Positions 1 to 5,623 of a stretch of 9,394 bases of DNA are shown in pieces. The stretch's first letter is position 1. Each line of letters begins with the position of its first letter. The stretch is taken from positions 1 to 9,394 of the forward strand of contig JAGLSH010000022.1 in NCBI GenBank assembly GCA_023135855.1. The letters run 5' to 3'. Both the position numbers and the translations under genes were made by a program. Below the pieces are notes generated by a model that ran no database searches, had not been told where the DNA came from, and was given only the letters and a program-made list of their open reading frames with translations. This DNA comes from Candidatus Omnitrophota bacterium (GTDB lineage: Bacteria > Omnitrophota > Gorgyraeia > Duberdicusellales > 4484-171).

Positions 1-28
1 CGCACTTATGATTACAATCTTCGATGAG

Positions 29-51
29 CGGTTTAGGATTCGCCTAAACCG
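29..51. repeat. 23-bp palindromic repeat, copy 1
   Basis: Perfect 9-bp inverted repeat, arms CGGTTTAGG (29-37) and CCTAAACCG (43-51), around the loop ATTCG. An identical copy lies at 330-352, and the two enclose a decayed reading frame. Identical short palindromes in intergenic DNA are typical of REP-like elements, though a conserved hairpin with another role is possible. The identity and symmetry are seen directly; the REP-like label is inference. Confidence 0.75.
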
Positions 52-52
52 G

Positions 53-72
53 GGTAATTACCAAGGTACCTT
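53..72. repeat. Two abutting 10-bp perfect palindromes
   Basis: GGTAATTACC (53-62) is followed directly by AAGGTACCTT (63-72). Both are perfect palindromes and they start one base after the 23-bp palindrome at 29-51, so three palindromes lie almost end to end. The function is unknown. They could be protein binding sites or the end of a small mobile element. Confidence 0.5.
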
Positions 73-123
73 TATCCCCCACTCAAAACGCGGGTTACCT
101 CTTTTTCATTCTCGTATATAAAA

Positions 124-333
124 TTAAAGGTGTCTGTCCCCTTTTATCTTGTTATAAATAAAATCAACAAAACCTTCGGGTATCTCACGTTTATGCCAGA
201 ACATTTCTATTAATCTTGCAATTTGATATTCAAATAATTCTCCGCTTCTAATCATCTCAAATATTTTATGAGGTATCTTGGGGCCACCAACAAATTTTTT
301 AAAATATCCAACAATTTTATCTGTGGAAGCGGT
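124..333 (-). pseudogene. Decayed 3' fragment of an unrecognised gene
   Basis: This open frame of 69 codons on the minus strand ends in TAA at 124-126. The frame is closed upstream by a stop inside the palindrome at 330-352, and it has no convincing start or ribosome binding site. The translation looks protein-like, with runs such as YFKKFVGGPKIP and GELFEYQIARLIEMFW, and it ends KGDRHL. That last stretch is encoded by the GTGTCTGTCCCC motif at 130-141. It most resembles the C-terminal remnant of a gene cut off at the palindromic repeat. I do not recognise the family, and a chance open frame in AT-rich DNA cannot be excluded. Confidence 0.35.
129..141 (+). repeat. GTGTCTGTCCC-type motif, copy 1
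   Basis: GGTGTCTGTCCCC followed by TTTTAT. The 11-nt core GTGTCTGTCCC recurs in reverse orientation at 5624-5634, and a shorter TCTGTCCC followed by six T occurs at 5661-5674. From memory, such GGGGACAGACACC-like motifs are scattered in many genomes alongside IS200-like or REP-associated tyrosine transposases. No transposase is present here, so that link is inference. Confidence 0.4.
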
Positions 334-352
334 TTAGGATTCGCCTAAACCG
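330..352. repeat. 23-bp palindromic repeat, copy 2
   Basis: Same sequence as 29-51: CGGTTTAGG (330-338), ATTCG (339-343), CCTAAACCG (344-352). It lies 14 bp beyond the 3' end of the XRE regulator gene (stop at 367-369), where a hairpin could protect the end of the mRNA. It also marks the point where the decayed frame at 124-333 is broken. Confidence 0.75.
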
Positions 353-366
353 AGGCTCATTAATAA

Positions 367-696
367 TTATCTATGGGAAAGTGAACTGTTTTTTGAGGAT
401 ATATGTTTTCTTGAGTTTGCTTTTTCTTGAGTTTGTACTTTTGTGATTTCAATGCCTATAGCAAAAAGCACTTTTATTACAGCATCAAAGCTGGAAAAAT
501 CCCCATTTTCAATTTTAGAAATCTGTTGCTGTGAAATCCTTACTCGTTTAGCAAGTGCAGTTTGATTTAATTTATGTTTAATTCTATAAGCAATTATCGG
601 TTTGATAAACTGCAATTTTACTAAATCTAACTTGTAGTGCTCTTTAAAACCAACGTCTTTCATCTTAGCATTTAAATGTTTTTTTACGCTTTTCAT
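367..696 (-). CDS. XRE-family helix-turn-helix regulator, antitoxin-like
   Basis: A 109-residue protein with a Cro/C1-type helix-turn-helix at about residues 35-66. The stretch QTALAKRVRISQQQISKIEN (45-64) is the classic scaffold and recognition helix pair. Such small HTH proteins bind operator DNA as dimers, and many are antitoxins of HigBA-type systems. The toxin of such a pair usually lies directly upstream, but here the RelE-type gene (822-1103) ends 125 nt away and already has its own AbrB-type partner. This may be a solitary regulator or a third component of the locus. The basic, Ser/Lys-rich tail (residues 88-109) looks unstructured. The start is uncertain: no Shine-Dalgarno precedes the ATG at 696, nor the in-frame ATG at 663. 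The HTH fold is clear; the antitoxin role is inference. Confidence 0.8.
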   Translation of the reverse strand: MKSVKKHLNAKMKDVGFKEHYKLDLVKLQFIKPIIAYRIKHKLNQTALAKRVRISQQQISKIENGDFSSFDAVIKVLFAIGIEITKVQTQEKANSRKHISSKNSSLSHR

Positions 697-821
697 TTTA
701 TTTGCTTTTTTTTGATATATGCCTTTTTCTAATTTCTGATTTTATTGTAAAAGATTTAAAATAACCTGTGGTTTTTTTTGAACTGAAAGTGTTTATTTTC
801 TACGAACTTAATCGTTAAATT

Positions 822-1103
822 CTATATTTTTTTTAAAAATCTTTTGATTTGATCGTGGTTTCCAGCTAATACGAAATCTATTTCGTTATTCCTCCATCTG
901 AATAATATCCGTTGTTTTAGACCTTTTCGTATCTCCCACCAGTCTTTTCTGAGTTGTTTAAGCCCAAGCCCTTTGCGAAGCAAGCTTTTTCCGCTCAAAA
1001 CTTCAATAAGTTGTGCACAAGATTCTTTAATTGCATTTTTGTCTTTTTTCGGTAAAGAATTAAGAGATTTTTTAAAGGAGGGTTTAAATTCAAAATGAAT
1101 CAT
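822..1103 (-). CDS. RelE/ParE-superfamily toxin
   Basis: A 93-residue basic protein with the length and layout of RelE/ParE-fold toxins. It has an N-terminal strand (IHFEFKPSF), two helices (about residues 10-38), then a beta sheet carrying DWWEIRKG (54-61), QRILFRW (64-70) and FVLAGNHDQIKRF (77-89). Members cut mRNA at the ribosome or inhibit gyrase. Arg59, Arg65 and His83 are the plausible active-site residues, by analogy with RelE-type RNases. The ATG overlaps the TGA of the AbrB-type gene by 4 nt (ATGA, 1100-1103) and has no clear ribosome binding site of its own, so translation is probably coupled to the antitoxin. The superfamily call is fairly safe. The subfamily and the target are not known. 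Confidence 0.85.
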   Translation of the reverse strand: MIHFEFKPSFKKSLNSLPKKDKNAIKESCAQLIEVLSGKSLLRKGLGLKQLRKDWWEIRKGLKQRILFRWRNNEIDFVLAGNHDQIKRFLKKI

Positions 1104-1363
1104 AGAGAATCAAGATACTTTTTTGCTGATTTTCCAGATTTACAGGTTTTACCCTTCATAGAAGCAAGGTCTTCTATTTTTGCCCATTCTTCTTTTGTGT
1201 AAGGGGTCTTCTCTTCCACCATTCTTGCAGGAACAATAACTATTCCATCTCGGGTTATTCGAAATGCTATAAGGCTATCCTTATGTAAACGCAACATTTT
1301 TCGTACTAAATTAGGAATTGTAACTTGCCCTTTTGATGTTAGCTTTGCGTATTCTATTGCCAT
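1100..1363 (-). CDS. AbrB/MazE/SpoVT-type antitoxin
   Basis: An 87-residue protein with an N-terminal swapped-hairpin DNA-binding domain. The signature SKGQVTIP (residues 10-17) leads into IRKML-like helix residues and the second strand pair FRITRDGIVIVPA (34-46). This domain binds DNA as a dimer. The acidic/basic C-terminal tail (about 50-87) is the part expected to wrap the toxin. The ATG at 1363 follows a strong AGGAGG site with 5-nt spacing. It is the first gene of a coupled pair with the RelE-type toxin, the usual antitoxin-first order. An AbrB-type antitoxin with a RelE-superfamily toxin recalls PrlF-YhaV. Autoregulation is likely through the palindrome in the promoter at 1430-1440. Confidence 0.88.
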   Translation of the reverse strand: MAIEYAKLTSKGQVTIPNLVRKMLRLHKDSLIAFRITRDGIVIVPARMVEEKTPYTKEEWAKIEDLASMKGKTCKSGKSAKKYLDSL

Positions 1364-1408
1364 ATTTGCCTCCTTTTCTTACATCCTTACTTTCTTACTT
1401 CCAGTTAA

Positions 1409-1438
1409 AGTATAACATAAGCCTTAATTGGTTGTCAA
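1409..1438 (-). promoter_or_regulatory. Promoter and operator candidate of the toxin-antitoxin pair
   Basis: On the minus strand, TTGACA (1438-1433) and TATACT (1414-1409) are separated by 18 nt, with a TG one base before the -10 (extended -10). A perfect inverted repeat, GGTTG-T-CAACC (1430-1440), covers the -35, where bound antitoxin would block polymerase. Three GTAAG repeats follow between the -10 and the ribosome binding site. The promoter elements are seen directly; the operator role is inference. Confidence 0.75.
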
Positions 1439-1655
1439 CCTATTTTAGGAGGCACCCCTATCTTATTATAGCTTTTACAAATAAACTTTTGCTATATTTA
1501 TCAACATAAGTTATCTTGTGTTTTCCCTTCTCCATTATCCAGAAGAGTTTTTCTCCTATATCACTGGATAGGTGCAATCATATATTCATGAAATGTGCAT
1601 TTTTTGCACATTGTATTTTCTTTATAGATTAAATAAAACTAATTTTTAAAGATCT
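1439..1655. other. Intergenic region with two inverted repeats and a short open frame
   Basis: This separates the TPR gene from the toxin-antitoxin promoter. It holds an 8-bp inverted repeat AATGTGCA/TGCACATT with a T5 loop (1592-1612), 44 nt past the TPR stop but without a T-tract on the minus strand. A second, 7-bp one is TATCCAG/CTGGATA (1536-1570). A minus-strand open frame (1458-1577, about 39 codons, containing EKLFWIMEKGKHKITYVDKY) has no good start and may be a gene remnant. No confident gene or terminator is visible. Confidence 0.4.
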
Positions 1656-2885
1656 CTATTTATTTGCTTTTCCTAAAGCTTCTTCAATCATTTTAAAATC
1701 TTGTTGAATCTCCAGATGCTCTGGCTCTAATATAATTCCTCTTTTAATATAAGTGTAGGCTTCTTCAAACTTACCCATTTTATATAGAAGCTCTGCTTTT
1801 GTTGATAAAATTATGCCATTATTGGGGCTCAGTGAAATCGCTTTTTCAATCACCTCTAACCCTTTGTTTAAGTCCTTCCCTTCTTGATATAAAGAATAAG
1901 CCTTGTTGTTATAAGCCCTGGCTAAGGTTTCCATCATATGCTCGTCATTGAAGCCTAAGAGTATAGCCTCTTTAAGTTTAAGAATTGCTTCATCATGTTT
2001 TTCGTTATAATTATAGAAGTTTGCTATAGCGTAAAATAATTGTTCATGCTTAGGGTTAATTTCAAAAGCTTTACCAAACCACTCTAAGGCAATTTCATTA
2101 TAACTTTCATCTTTAGTTTTAAAGGCCATAAACATATATGTATCTGCAATGCAGATATGTGTAAGAACATGATTGGGCCTGCAATTTAAAGCTTTCTTAT
2201 ACTCTTCTATTATTCTAGAAAAATCATTTTCCAAATTATCAAGGTCGCCTCTTATAGCAGTAGCAAATGTTCTACGTGCGTCATTGCTCTTAGGGTCTAA
2301 TTCAACTACATATTTAAACAGGTCTATTGCTTTTGAGCTGTCTATACCTAAATCAAAAAAGATATAACGATACCAGTCAAAATAAATATCTTCTTTATTA
2401 CTAAGATCACTGTCCCTTTTCATTGCCGAAGCTGCCTGCTTGTATTGTTTTTTCATTATATGATATTGCGCTAAGTGCACAGCATTTACAGCATTATTAG
2501 GATTAATTTTCATAGCTTTATCAAGAGCATCTTTTGCTTTATCTAATTCTTTGATGATAATGTATGCTCTTGCAAGATTCCCGTAGAGAAAGTCTTCATC
2601 ATTTTCATCTTCAGGATAATATTTTATTGCAGTTTTTAAAGCTGCTATAGACTTTTCATAAAGACCAATACGGTCATAAGCAATAGAAAGTGCTTCATAG
2701 TCTGCATAGTTTTCTGGATCTTCTTTAATTACTGCTTTTATTCCCAAAATTTTTTTAAGAGTCTCTTCTTCTTTTGAAGGACCCATCAGCTTCTTCCACA
2801 AGAAAGAAGGTTTTAAATTTATATCAGCAGATATGGTAGAAGTTAATAAAAATGATAATAAAGTTAATAAAAATATTTTTTTCAC
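1656..2885 (-). CDS. Exported tetratricopeptide-repeat protein
   Basis: A 409-residue protein. Residues 1-20 form a Sec signal peptide (MKKIF plus a hydrophobic stretch, cleavage likely after TISA). The rest is mostly TPR helix pairs. Clear units include about 58-92 (YEALSIAYDRIGLYEKSIAALKTAI), 103-132 (ARAYIIIKELDKAKDALDKA, then INPNN), 265-325 and the final units at about 330-395 (LSPNNG and LEPEHLE ends). TPR arrays act as protein-binding scaffolds, so this one probably works in the periplasm or at the envelope. The start is GTG at 2885, with GGGAG 6 nt upstream and only one base after the stop of the preceding gene, so translation is coupled. It is the second gene of the operon driven from 3874. 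No partner can be named from sequence. Confidence 0.88.
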   Translation of the reverse strand: MKKIFLLTLLSFLLTSTISADINLKPSFLWKKLMGPSKEEETLKKILGIKAVIKEDPENYADYEALSIAYDRIGLYEKSIAALKTAIKYYPEDENDEDFLYGNLARAYIIIKELDKAKDALDKAMKINPNNAVNAVHLAQYHIMKKQYKQAASAMKRDSDLSNKEDIYFDWYRYIFFDLGIDSSKAIDLFKYVVELDPKSNDARRTFATAIRGDLDNLENDFSRIIEEYKKALNCRPNHVLTHICIADTYMFMAFKTKDESYNEIALEWFGKAFEINPKHEQLFYAIANFYNYNEKHDEAILKLKEAILLGFNDEHMMETLARAYNNKAYSLYQEGKDLNKGLEVIEKAISLSPNNGIILSTKAELLYKMGKFEEAYTYIKRGIILEPEHLEIQQDFKMIEEALGKANK

Positions 2886-2886
2886 G

Positions 2887-3609
2887 TTAATCTCCCAATA
2901 TTAATGGTCCGTTTTCTTCTAATCTTGTTAATAATACATGCTCAGAGCTTCTGTAAGTAGCGCCTTTTATGTAATAGGTTACAAGTAGCAATACATCTTC
3001 AATGGTGTCGTTATTAAAATCACCCCAAGCTTGTAAAGTAATGTATATGTCATTGCCATTATTGGCATCAATTTGCTGACTCTCAATGTGTATTTTCTGC
3101 TCGTCGTCTGTTTTAAAGGTTGATGTAGGGTCGTATTCTTTCCAGGTTTTACCTTGTTTTATGGCTTGCTCGGCTTTTTCTATTTCACCGCCGGTATTAA
3201 TTAAGTCTAATGTTGGTGGTAGATTCTCTAAGGGGTTATTGGTAAGATCAAAATTCTGTATATAGCTTGTCTTAGATGGTTTAGTTTTTTTTATAAGTTC
3301 AAGTGAAGTACAGCCTTCAGTAAATCTAAATTGATATAATATGTCCCAATTGGTTGCAGGGTAATACCCTTTACTTTGTAAATCTTTATATTGCTTACAT
3401 GTAGTTACTTTACGTTCGTCACCGTTATTAGTAGTTAATGTAAGCTGGTGTTCTCCTCCGGCGTATTCATCTATATAATTATCCAGTGCATTATCTATCT
3501 CATCTAATGATTTAATATTTATGTGTTTTGTCCAACGTATTGGAATATCATCGGCATAAGAAAATCCTGAAAAAAACATCGCAACCAATAGTAACATTAA
3601 AACTTTCAT
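2887..3609 (-). CDS. Exported protein of unknown function with DxNxDxxxD motif
   Basis: A 240-residue protein. I choose the ATG at 3609, which has GGGAGG with 5-nt spacing and begins a clean signal peptide (MKVLMLLLVAMFFSGFSYA, cleavage before residue 20 or 21). The upstream in-frame ATG at 3645 lies inside a terminator hairpin and adds a non-signal leader, so it is rejected. The mature protein has two cysteines (71 and 100) that could form a disulphide. Near the C-terminus, WGDFNNDTIEDVLLLVTYY (195-213) carries D197-N199-D201-D205, the spacing of a calcium-binding loop as in FG-GAP or dockerin-like repeats. Expression appears to depend on read-through of the terminator at 3623-3659. I do not recognise the family. 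Confidence 0.85.
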   Translation of the reverse strand: MKVLMLLLVAMFFSGFSYADDIPIRWTKHINIKSLDEIDNALDNYIDEYAGGEHQLTLTTNNGDERKVTTCKQYKDLQSKGYYPATNWDILYQFRFTEGCTSLELIKKTKPSKTSYIQNFDLTNNPLENLPPTLDLINTGGEIEKAEQAIKQGKTWKEYDPTSTFKTDDEQKIHIESQQIDANNGNDIYITLQAWGDFNNDTIEDVLLLVTYYIKGATYRSSEHVLLTRLEENGPLILGD

Positions 3610-3622
3610 GCTAACCTCCCTT

Positions 3623-3659
3623 AAAAATAAAAAATCCTTCAGCATTCTACCGCTGAAGG
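3623..3659 (-). terminator. Intrinsic terminator just before the ribosome binding site
   Basis: On the minus strand, CCTTCAGC (3659-3652), an 8-nt loop, then GCTGAAGG (3643-3636) form a perfect 8-bp stem followed by ATTTTTTATTTTT. It ends directly before the GGGAGG site (3620-3615) of the gene starting at 3609. It would stop transcription before that gene unless the hairpin is prevented from forming. Confidence 0.75.
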
Positions 3660-3663
3660 TTTT

Positions 3664-3695
3664 ATCCGCCTTCTCTGTTTATAGTTTTGGCGGAT
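3664..3695 (-). other. GC-rich hairpin in the leader
   Basis: ATCCGCC (3664-3670) pairs with GGCGGAT (3689-3695), a 7-bp stem with an 18-nt loop. It is the most GC-rich element of the leader and is stacked directly before the second terminator. It could be part of a ligand-sensing fold or a binding site for a protein. Confidence 0.5.
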
Positions 3696-3736
3696 TTCGT
3701 CTCTCTAACTATTCTATTTAAGAGACTCAACTTTTT

Positions 3737-3784
3737 AAAATGAAAAAACCTTCGTTTATACAAGAATAACTGTACGAAGGTTTT
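3737..3784 (-). terminator. First intrinsic terminator of the leader
   Basis: On the minus strand, AAAACCTTCG (3784-3775) pairs with CGAAGGTTTT (3754-3745) over 10 bp, with an inner TACA/TGTA pairing. The T-tract TTTTTTCATTTT runs through 3748-3737. It lies about 60 nt into the transcript from the promoter at 3846-3874 and would give a short terminated RNA. Confidence 0.7.
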
Positions 3785-3845
3785 ACTTTATTATAGTCCG
3801 GGATTTAGCCCTTCTTAACTCGGGACTTAACTAATTGTTATATTC

Positions 3846-3874
3846 ACTATAGCTCGCTAAGAAAAATCTGTCAA
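3846..3874 (-). promoter_or_regulatory. Strong sigma70-type promoter
   Basis: TTGACA (3874-3869), a 17-nt spacer and TATAGT (3851-3846) give a consensus -35 and a near-consensus -10 at ideal spacing. Transcription would start near 3839. It lies between the palindromic repeat after the S1-domain gene and the structured leader, so it drives the 3609-1656 gene pair. Confidence 0.8.
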
Positions 3875-3878
3875 GACA

Positions 3879-3904
3879 AATAAATGGTTGAGATCCGATC
3901 TCAA
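3879..3904 (-). repeat. TTGAGATC-Y-GATCTCAA palindromic repeat, copy 1
   Basis: 26-nt repeat with a perfect 8-bp inverted repeat (3888-3904, central C) plus a conserved flank AATAAATGG. It starts 8 nt after the stop codon of the S1-domain gene. The flanking TGATTTTA (3905-3912) is also shared with copy 2. It may be a REP-like 3' end element. Confidence 0.8.
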
Positions 3905-3912
3905 TGATTTTA

Positions 3913-4386
3913 CTACTGATCAACCCTGTTCTTGTTGACAATTTCAATATAGCCACCAGCAATTTTTATTTTATGTAGTTTATATAACGTTCCAATTGCT
4001 TTTTTAAAAACCTTCTTACTAATTTCAAACTTCTCTTTAATGTCCTCAGAAGAGCTTTTGTCATTATAAAATAACTTCCCACCAGATTCCTTTAAAACTT
4101 GGAGGATTTTATCTGCAGCCTGAGAAACATGTTCCCCCTCCTGAGGCTGAAAAGAAACATCAATCTTACCATCTTCTCTTATGCATTTTATGTAAGCTTT
4201 CAATTTCTGACCAGAGTGAAGCTTAATAAATATTTCATTCGCATAAGCAAGACCGCCATACTCATTGTTAATAGCAACTTTAACACCGATATCGGTAAAA
4301 TCATAAACCTCAACATCTACTTCTTGCCAATGCTTAAAAACACCTGCTTCAATTTCTAGCTTTAAGTGACTGTAATCTTTTTTCAT
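3913..4386 (-). CDS. Short CvfB-like S1 and winged-helix RNA-binding protein
   Basis: A 157-residue protein resembling the C-terminal part of the CvfB/YitL family. An S1 OB-fold spans about residues 22-80, with VEVYDFTDIGVKVAINNEYGGL (25-46), EIF, then YIKCIREDGKIDVSFQP (65-81). A winged helix (about 87-152) follows, with DKILQVLKESGGKL and SKKVFKKAIGTLYK. Known CvfB proteins are about 280 residues with additional S1 modules in front, which are missing here. CvfB-type proteins bind RNA and affect gene expression. The start at 4386 is fixed by an in-frame TAG just upstream; AGGGAG lies 11 nt before, somewhat far. It follows the hydrolase gene by 23 nt and probably shares its transcript. The family resemblance is from memory of the conserved motifs. 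Confidence 0.8.
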   Translation of the reverse strand: MKKDYSHLKLEIEAGVFKHWQEVDVEVYDFTDIGVKVAINNEYGGLAYANEIFIKLHSGQKLKAYIKCIREDGKIDVSFQPQEGEHVSQAADKILQVLKESGGKLFYNDKSSSEDIKEKFEISKKVFKKAIGTLYKLHKIKIAGGYIEIVNKNRVDQ

Positions 4387-4409
4387 TAACTATATTACTC
4401 CCTCTACAC

Positions 4410-5414
4410 TTATTGCTCAGATGTTTTGTGTTTTTTAAAATATGCCGCGCATCGCGTTTTCACGTTACTCGTTATATTGTTAAAGAAAAAATCAAAATCA
4501 TAGGGGTGGTAGCATTTTGGTCCCATGTTAAAGGTGAGTTTTTCAGCAATGTTTTGTTTGGGGTCTGGGATTACAAGCCCGCCGGAATCGTTTATGCGAG
4601 CAGAAGTAAAATTATCTACCATGATTTCTTTCCCGTCTGATAAAAGAATTCTAGCTCCCATATTCATAGATGCAGGATACTCTAAAGTGTCAGTTGTCCA
4701 TGAAAGTGGGTTCACACATTTCGCTCCATCCATAAGCACAGGTGATTGTCCTCCAGGTCCAATAGTGTTCCAGACGATCACTCCTCCAACATGATCGGAA
4801 GTAGTGCTTAACTCTAAGCCCATATTTTTCAAGTCTTCAACGGTAAAAGTCCAACCAGGCATATATGCTGCAACAAGCTTATCTTTTCCCAAAATGTTTG
4901 GGTCATCTAATATGACACGTTGAAGTACATTAGATCCCTGACTATGACTTGCTAAAATGAATGGACGCCGATTATTCAGGTTTTTAAGATAATATGTTAG
5001 GGCTGCTTTAATGTCTCTTGTCGGTGTGGCTAAATAAACCTCTTGCTGTTCCTCAGGCATGCTTAACACTTCAATATTCACCTGGCGATACCTAGGAGCA
5101 AATACGTTACAGCTTTCACTAAATGCTTTGGTTAATCTATTGACTACAAGAGAATCAGTTTCTTCATTAAGCTTTTTATCGTTCAGATCTGCTAAATATT
5201 TACCATTGGAAGGTGCGCCATAAGTAGTGGGATACACAAAAAACACATCAACCTCACGGGTAATATCTGCACTTTGAATTGACCAATTACTTATATTAGA
5301 ATAATCTGTTCCTTTTTTACTATGAGAAAAATCTACCTTTTTAGCAGATAACAATAAACAATATGCTGCAATACACACAAGTATCATACAGCTTATCAAA
5401 ATCTTTTTTTTCAT
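4410..5414 (-). CDS. DUF3089-type alpha/beta hydrolase, membrane-anchored or exported
   Basis: A 334-residue protein. Residues 1-24 are a basic start plus a hydrophobic segment with cysteines, an uncleaved anchor or a signal peptide. The core begins at VDVFFVYPTTYG (55-66), typical of DUF3089 lipase/esterase-like proteins. The nucleophile elbow is SHSQG (156-160) with Ser158, a variant of GxSxG. MPGWTF (185-190) follows, and the family-like C-terminal motif YHPYDFDFFFNNI (302-314) holds His303, a candidate catalytic His. The substrate is unknown; an ester or lipid is plausible. The ATG at 5414 has AGGGGAA 6 nt upstream. It is first in a unit with the S1-domain gene. The fold and family call are reasonably firm; activity is inferred. 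Confidence 0.85.
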   Translation of the reverse strand: MKKKILISCMILVCIAAYCLLLSAKKVDFSHSKKGTDYSNISNWSIQSADITREVDVFFVYPTTYGAPSNGKYLADLNDKKLNEETDSLVVNRLTKAFSESCNVFAPRYRQVNIEVLSMPEEQQEVYLATPTRDIKAALTYYLKNLNNRRPFILASHSQGSNVLQRVILDDPNILGKDKLVAAYMPGWTFTVEDLKNMGLELSTTSDHVGGVIVWNTIGPGGQSPVLMDGAKCVNPLSWTTDTLEYPASMNMGARILLSDGKEIMVDNFTSARINDSGGLVIPDPKQNIAEKLTFNMGPKCYHPYDFDFFFNNITSNVKTRCAAYFKKHKTSEQ

Positions 5415-5460
5415 AATATCTTCCCCTTTTTAATTGCAAGCTGGTTATTTTTTATAATTT

Positions 5461-5570
5461 TATAAGTAAGTTTCATAATGAGACTTATATTTTTTTAATG
5501 AAACTCGAACCTTCCAAGGTTTGTTAGTTGAATTATATAAAAAATATCTAGTCGAATTATGCCCGGGCAT
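5461..5570. repeat. Palindrome-dense leader upstream of the hydrolase gene
   Basis: TATAAGT/ACTTATA (5461-5467, 5483-5489) and AGTTTCAT/ATGAAACT (5469-5476, 5498-5505) are interleaved and cannot form together. AACCTT-CC-AAGGTT (5508-5521) and the 12-bp palindrome ATGCCCGGGCAT (5559-5570) follow. TAGTTGAATTAT (5525-5536) and TAGTCGAATTAT (5549-5560) are near-identical direct repeats. A TATAAT on the minus strand (5537-5532) could be a -10, but no good -35 matches it. The roles are unknown. Confidence 0.5.
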
Positions 5571-5580
5571 CCTCCATCCT

Positions 5581-5606
5581 AATAAATGGTTGAGATCTGA
5601 TCTCAA
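5581..5606 (-). repeat. TTGAGATC-Y-GATCTCAA palindromic repeat, copy 2
   Basis: Identical over 26 nt to copy 3, and differing from copy 1 only at the central base (T for C). The adjoining TGATTTTA (5607-5614) is shared with copy 1, so these two share 34 nt. It lies 3' of the small lysine-rich gene and 5' of the hydrolase gene, in the same orientation as the others. Confidence 0.8.
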
Positions 5607-5623
5607 TGATTTTATAGCTAATC

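Larger units (their letters stand above)
3610..3839 (-). promoter_or_regulatory. Structured 5' leader, attenuation-type RNA switch candidate
   Basis: About 230 nt of leader RNA lie between the promoter at 3846-3874 and the ATG at 3609. In RNA order it has an AGUCC/GGACU stem (3827-3795) enclosing alternative CCC/GGG pairings, a terminator (3784-3737), a GUCUCU/AGAGAC stem (3726-3699), an AUCCGCC/GGCGGAU stem (3695-3664), and a second terminator (3659-3623) just before the ribosome binding site. The 3' arm of the first terminator (GAAGGUUUU, 3753-3745) is perfectly complementary for 9 nt to AAAACCUUC (3663-3655), which forms the 5' side of the second. Pairing them would undo both terminators. 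I recognise no known riboswitch consensus. The pairings are seen; the switching function is inference. Confidence 0.6.

Noticed and set aside
29..51. Integron attC-like core sites in the palindrome GGTTTAGG/CCTAAACC
   Set aside because: The order of bases does not fit the RYYYAAC/GTTRRRY core sites and no integrase or cassette structure is present.
2..118. Plus-strand open frame of 39 codons at the left edge
   Set aside because: It runs straight through three palindromes, has no ribosome binding site and no recognisable motif; chance is likely.
2173..2367. Plus-strand frames opposite the TPR, S1, hydrolase and RecQ genes
   Set aside because: They are shadows of well-supported minus-strand genes and show no domain signs or ribosome binding sites.
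3610..3645. N-terminal extension of the 240-residue protein to the ATG at 3645
   Set aside because: It lies inside the terminator hairpin and spoils the signal peptide; the ATG at 3609 has the ribosome binding site.
3636..3784. CRISPR array, because of repeated AAAACCTTC units
   Set aside because: There are only two units, each the arm of a different hairpin, with no regular spacers.
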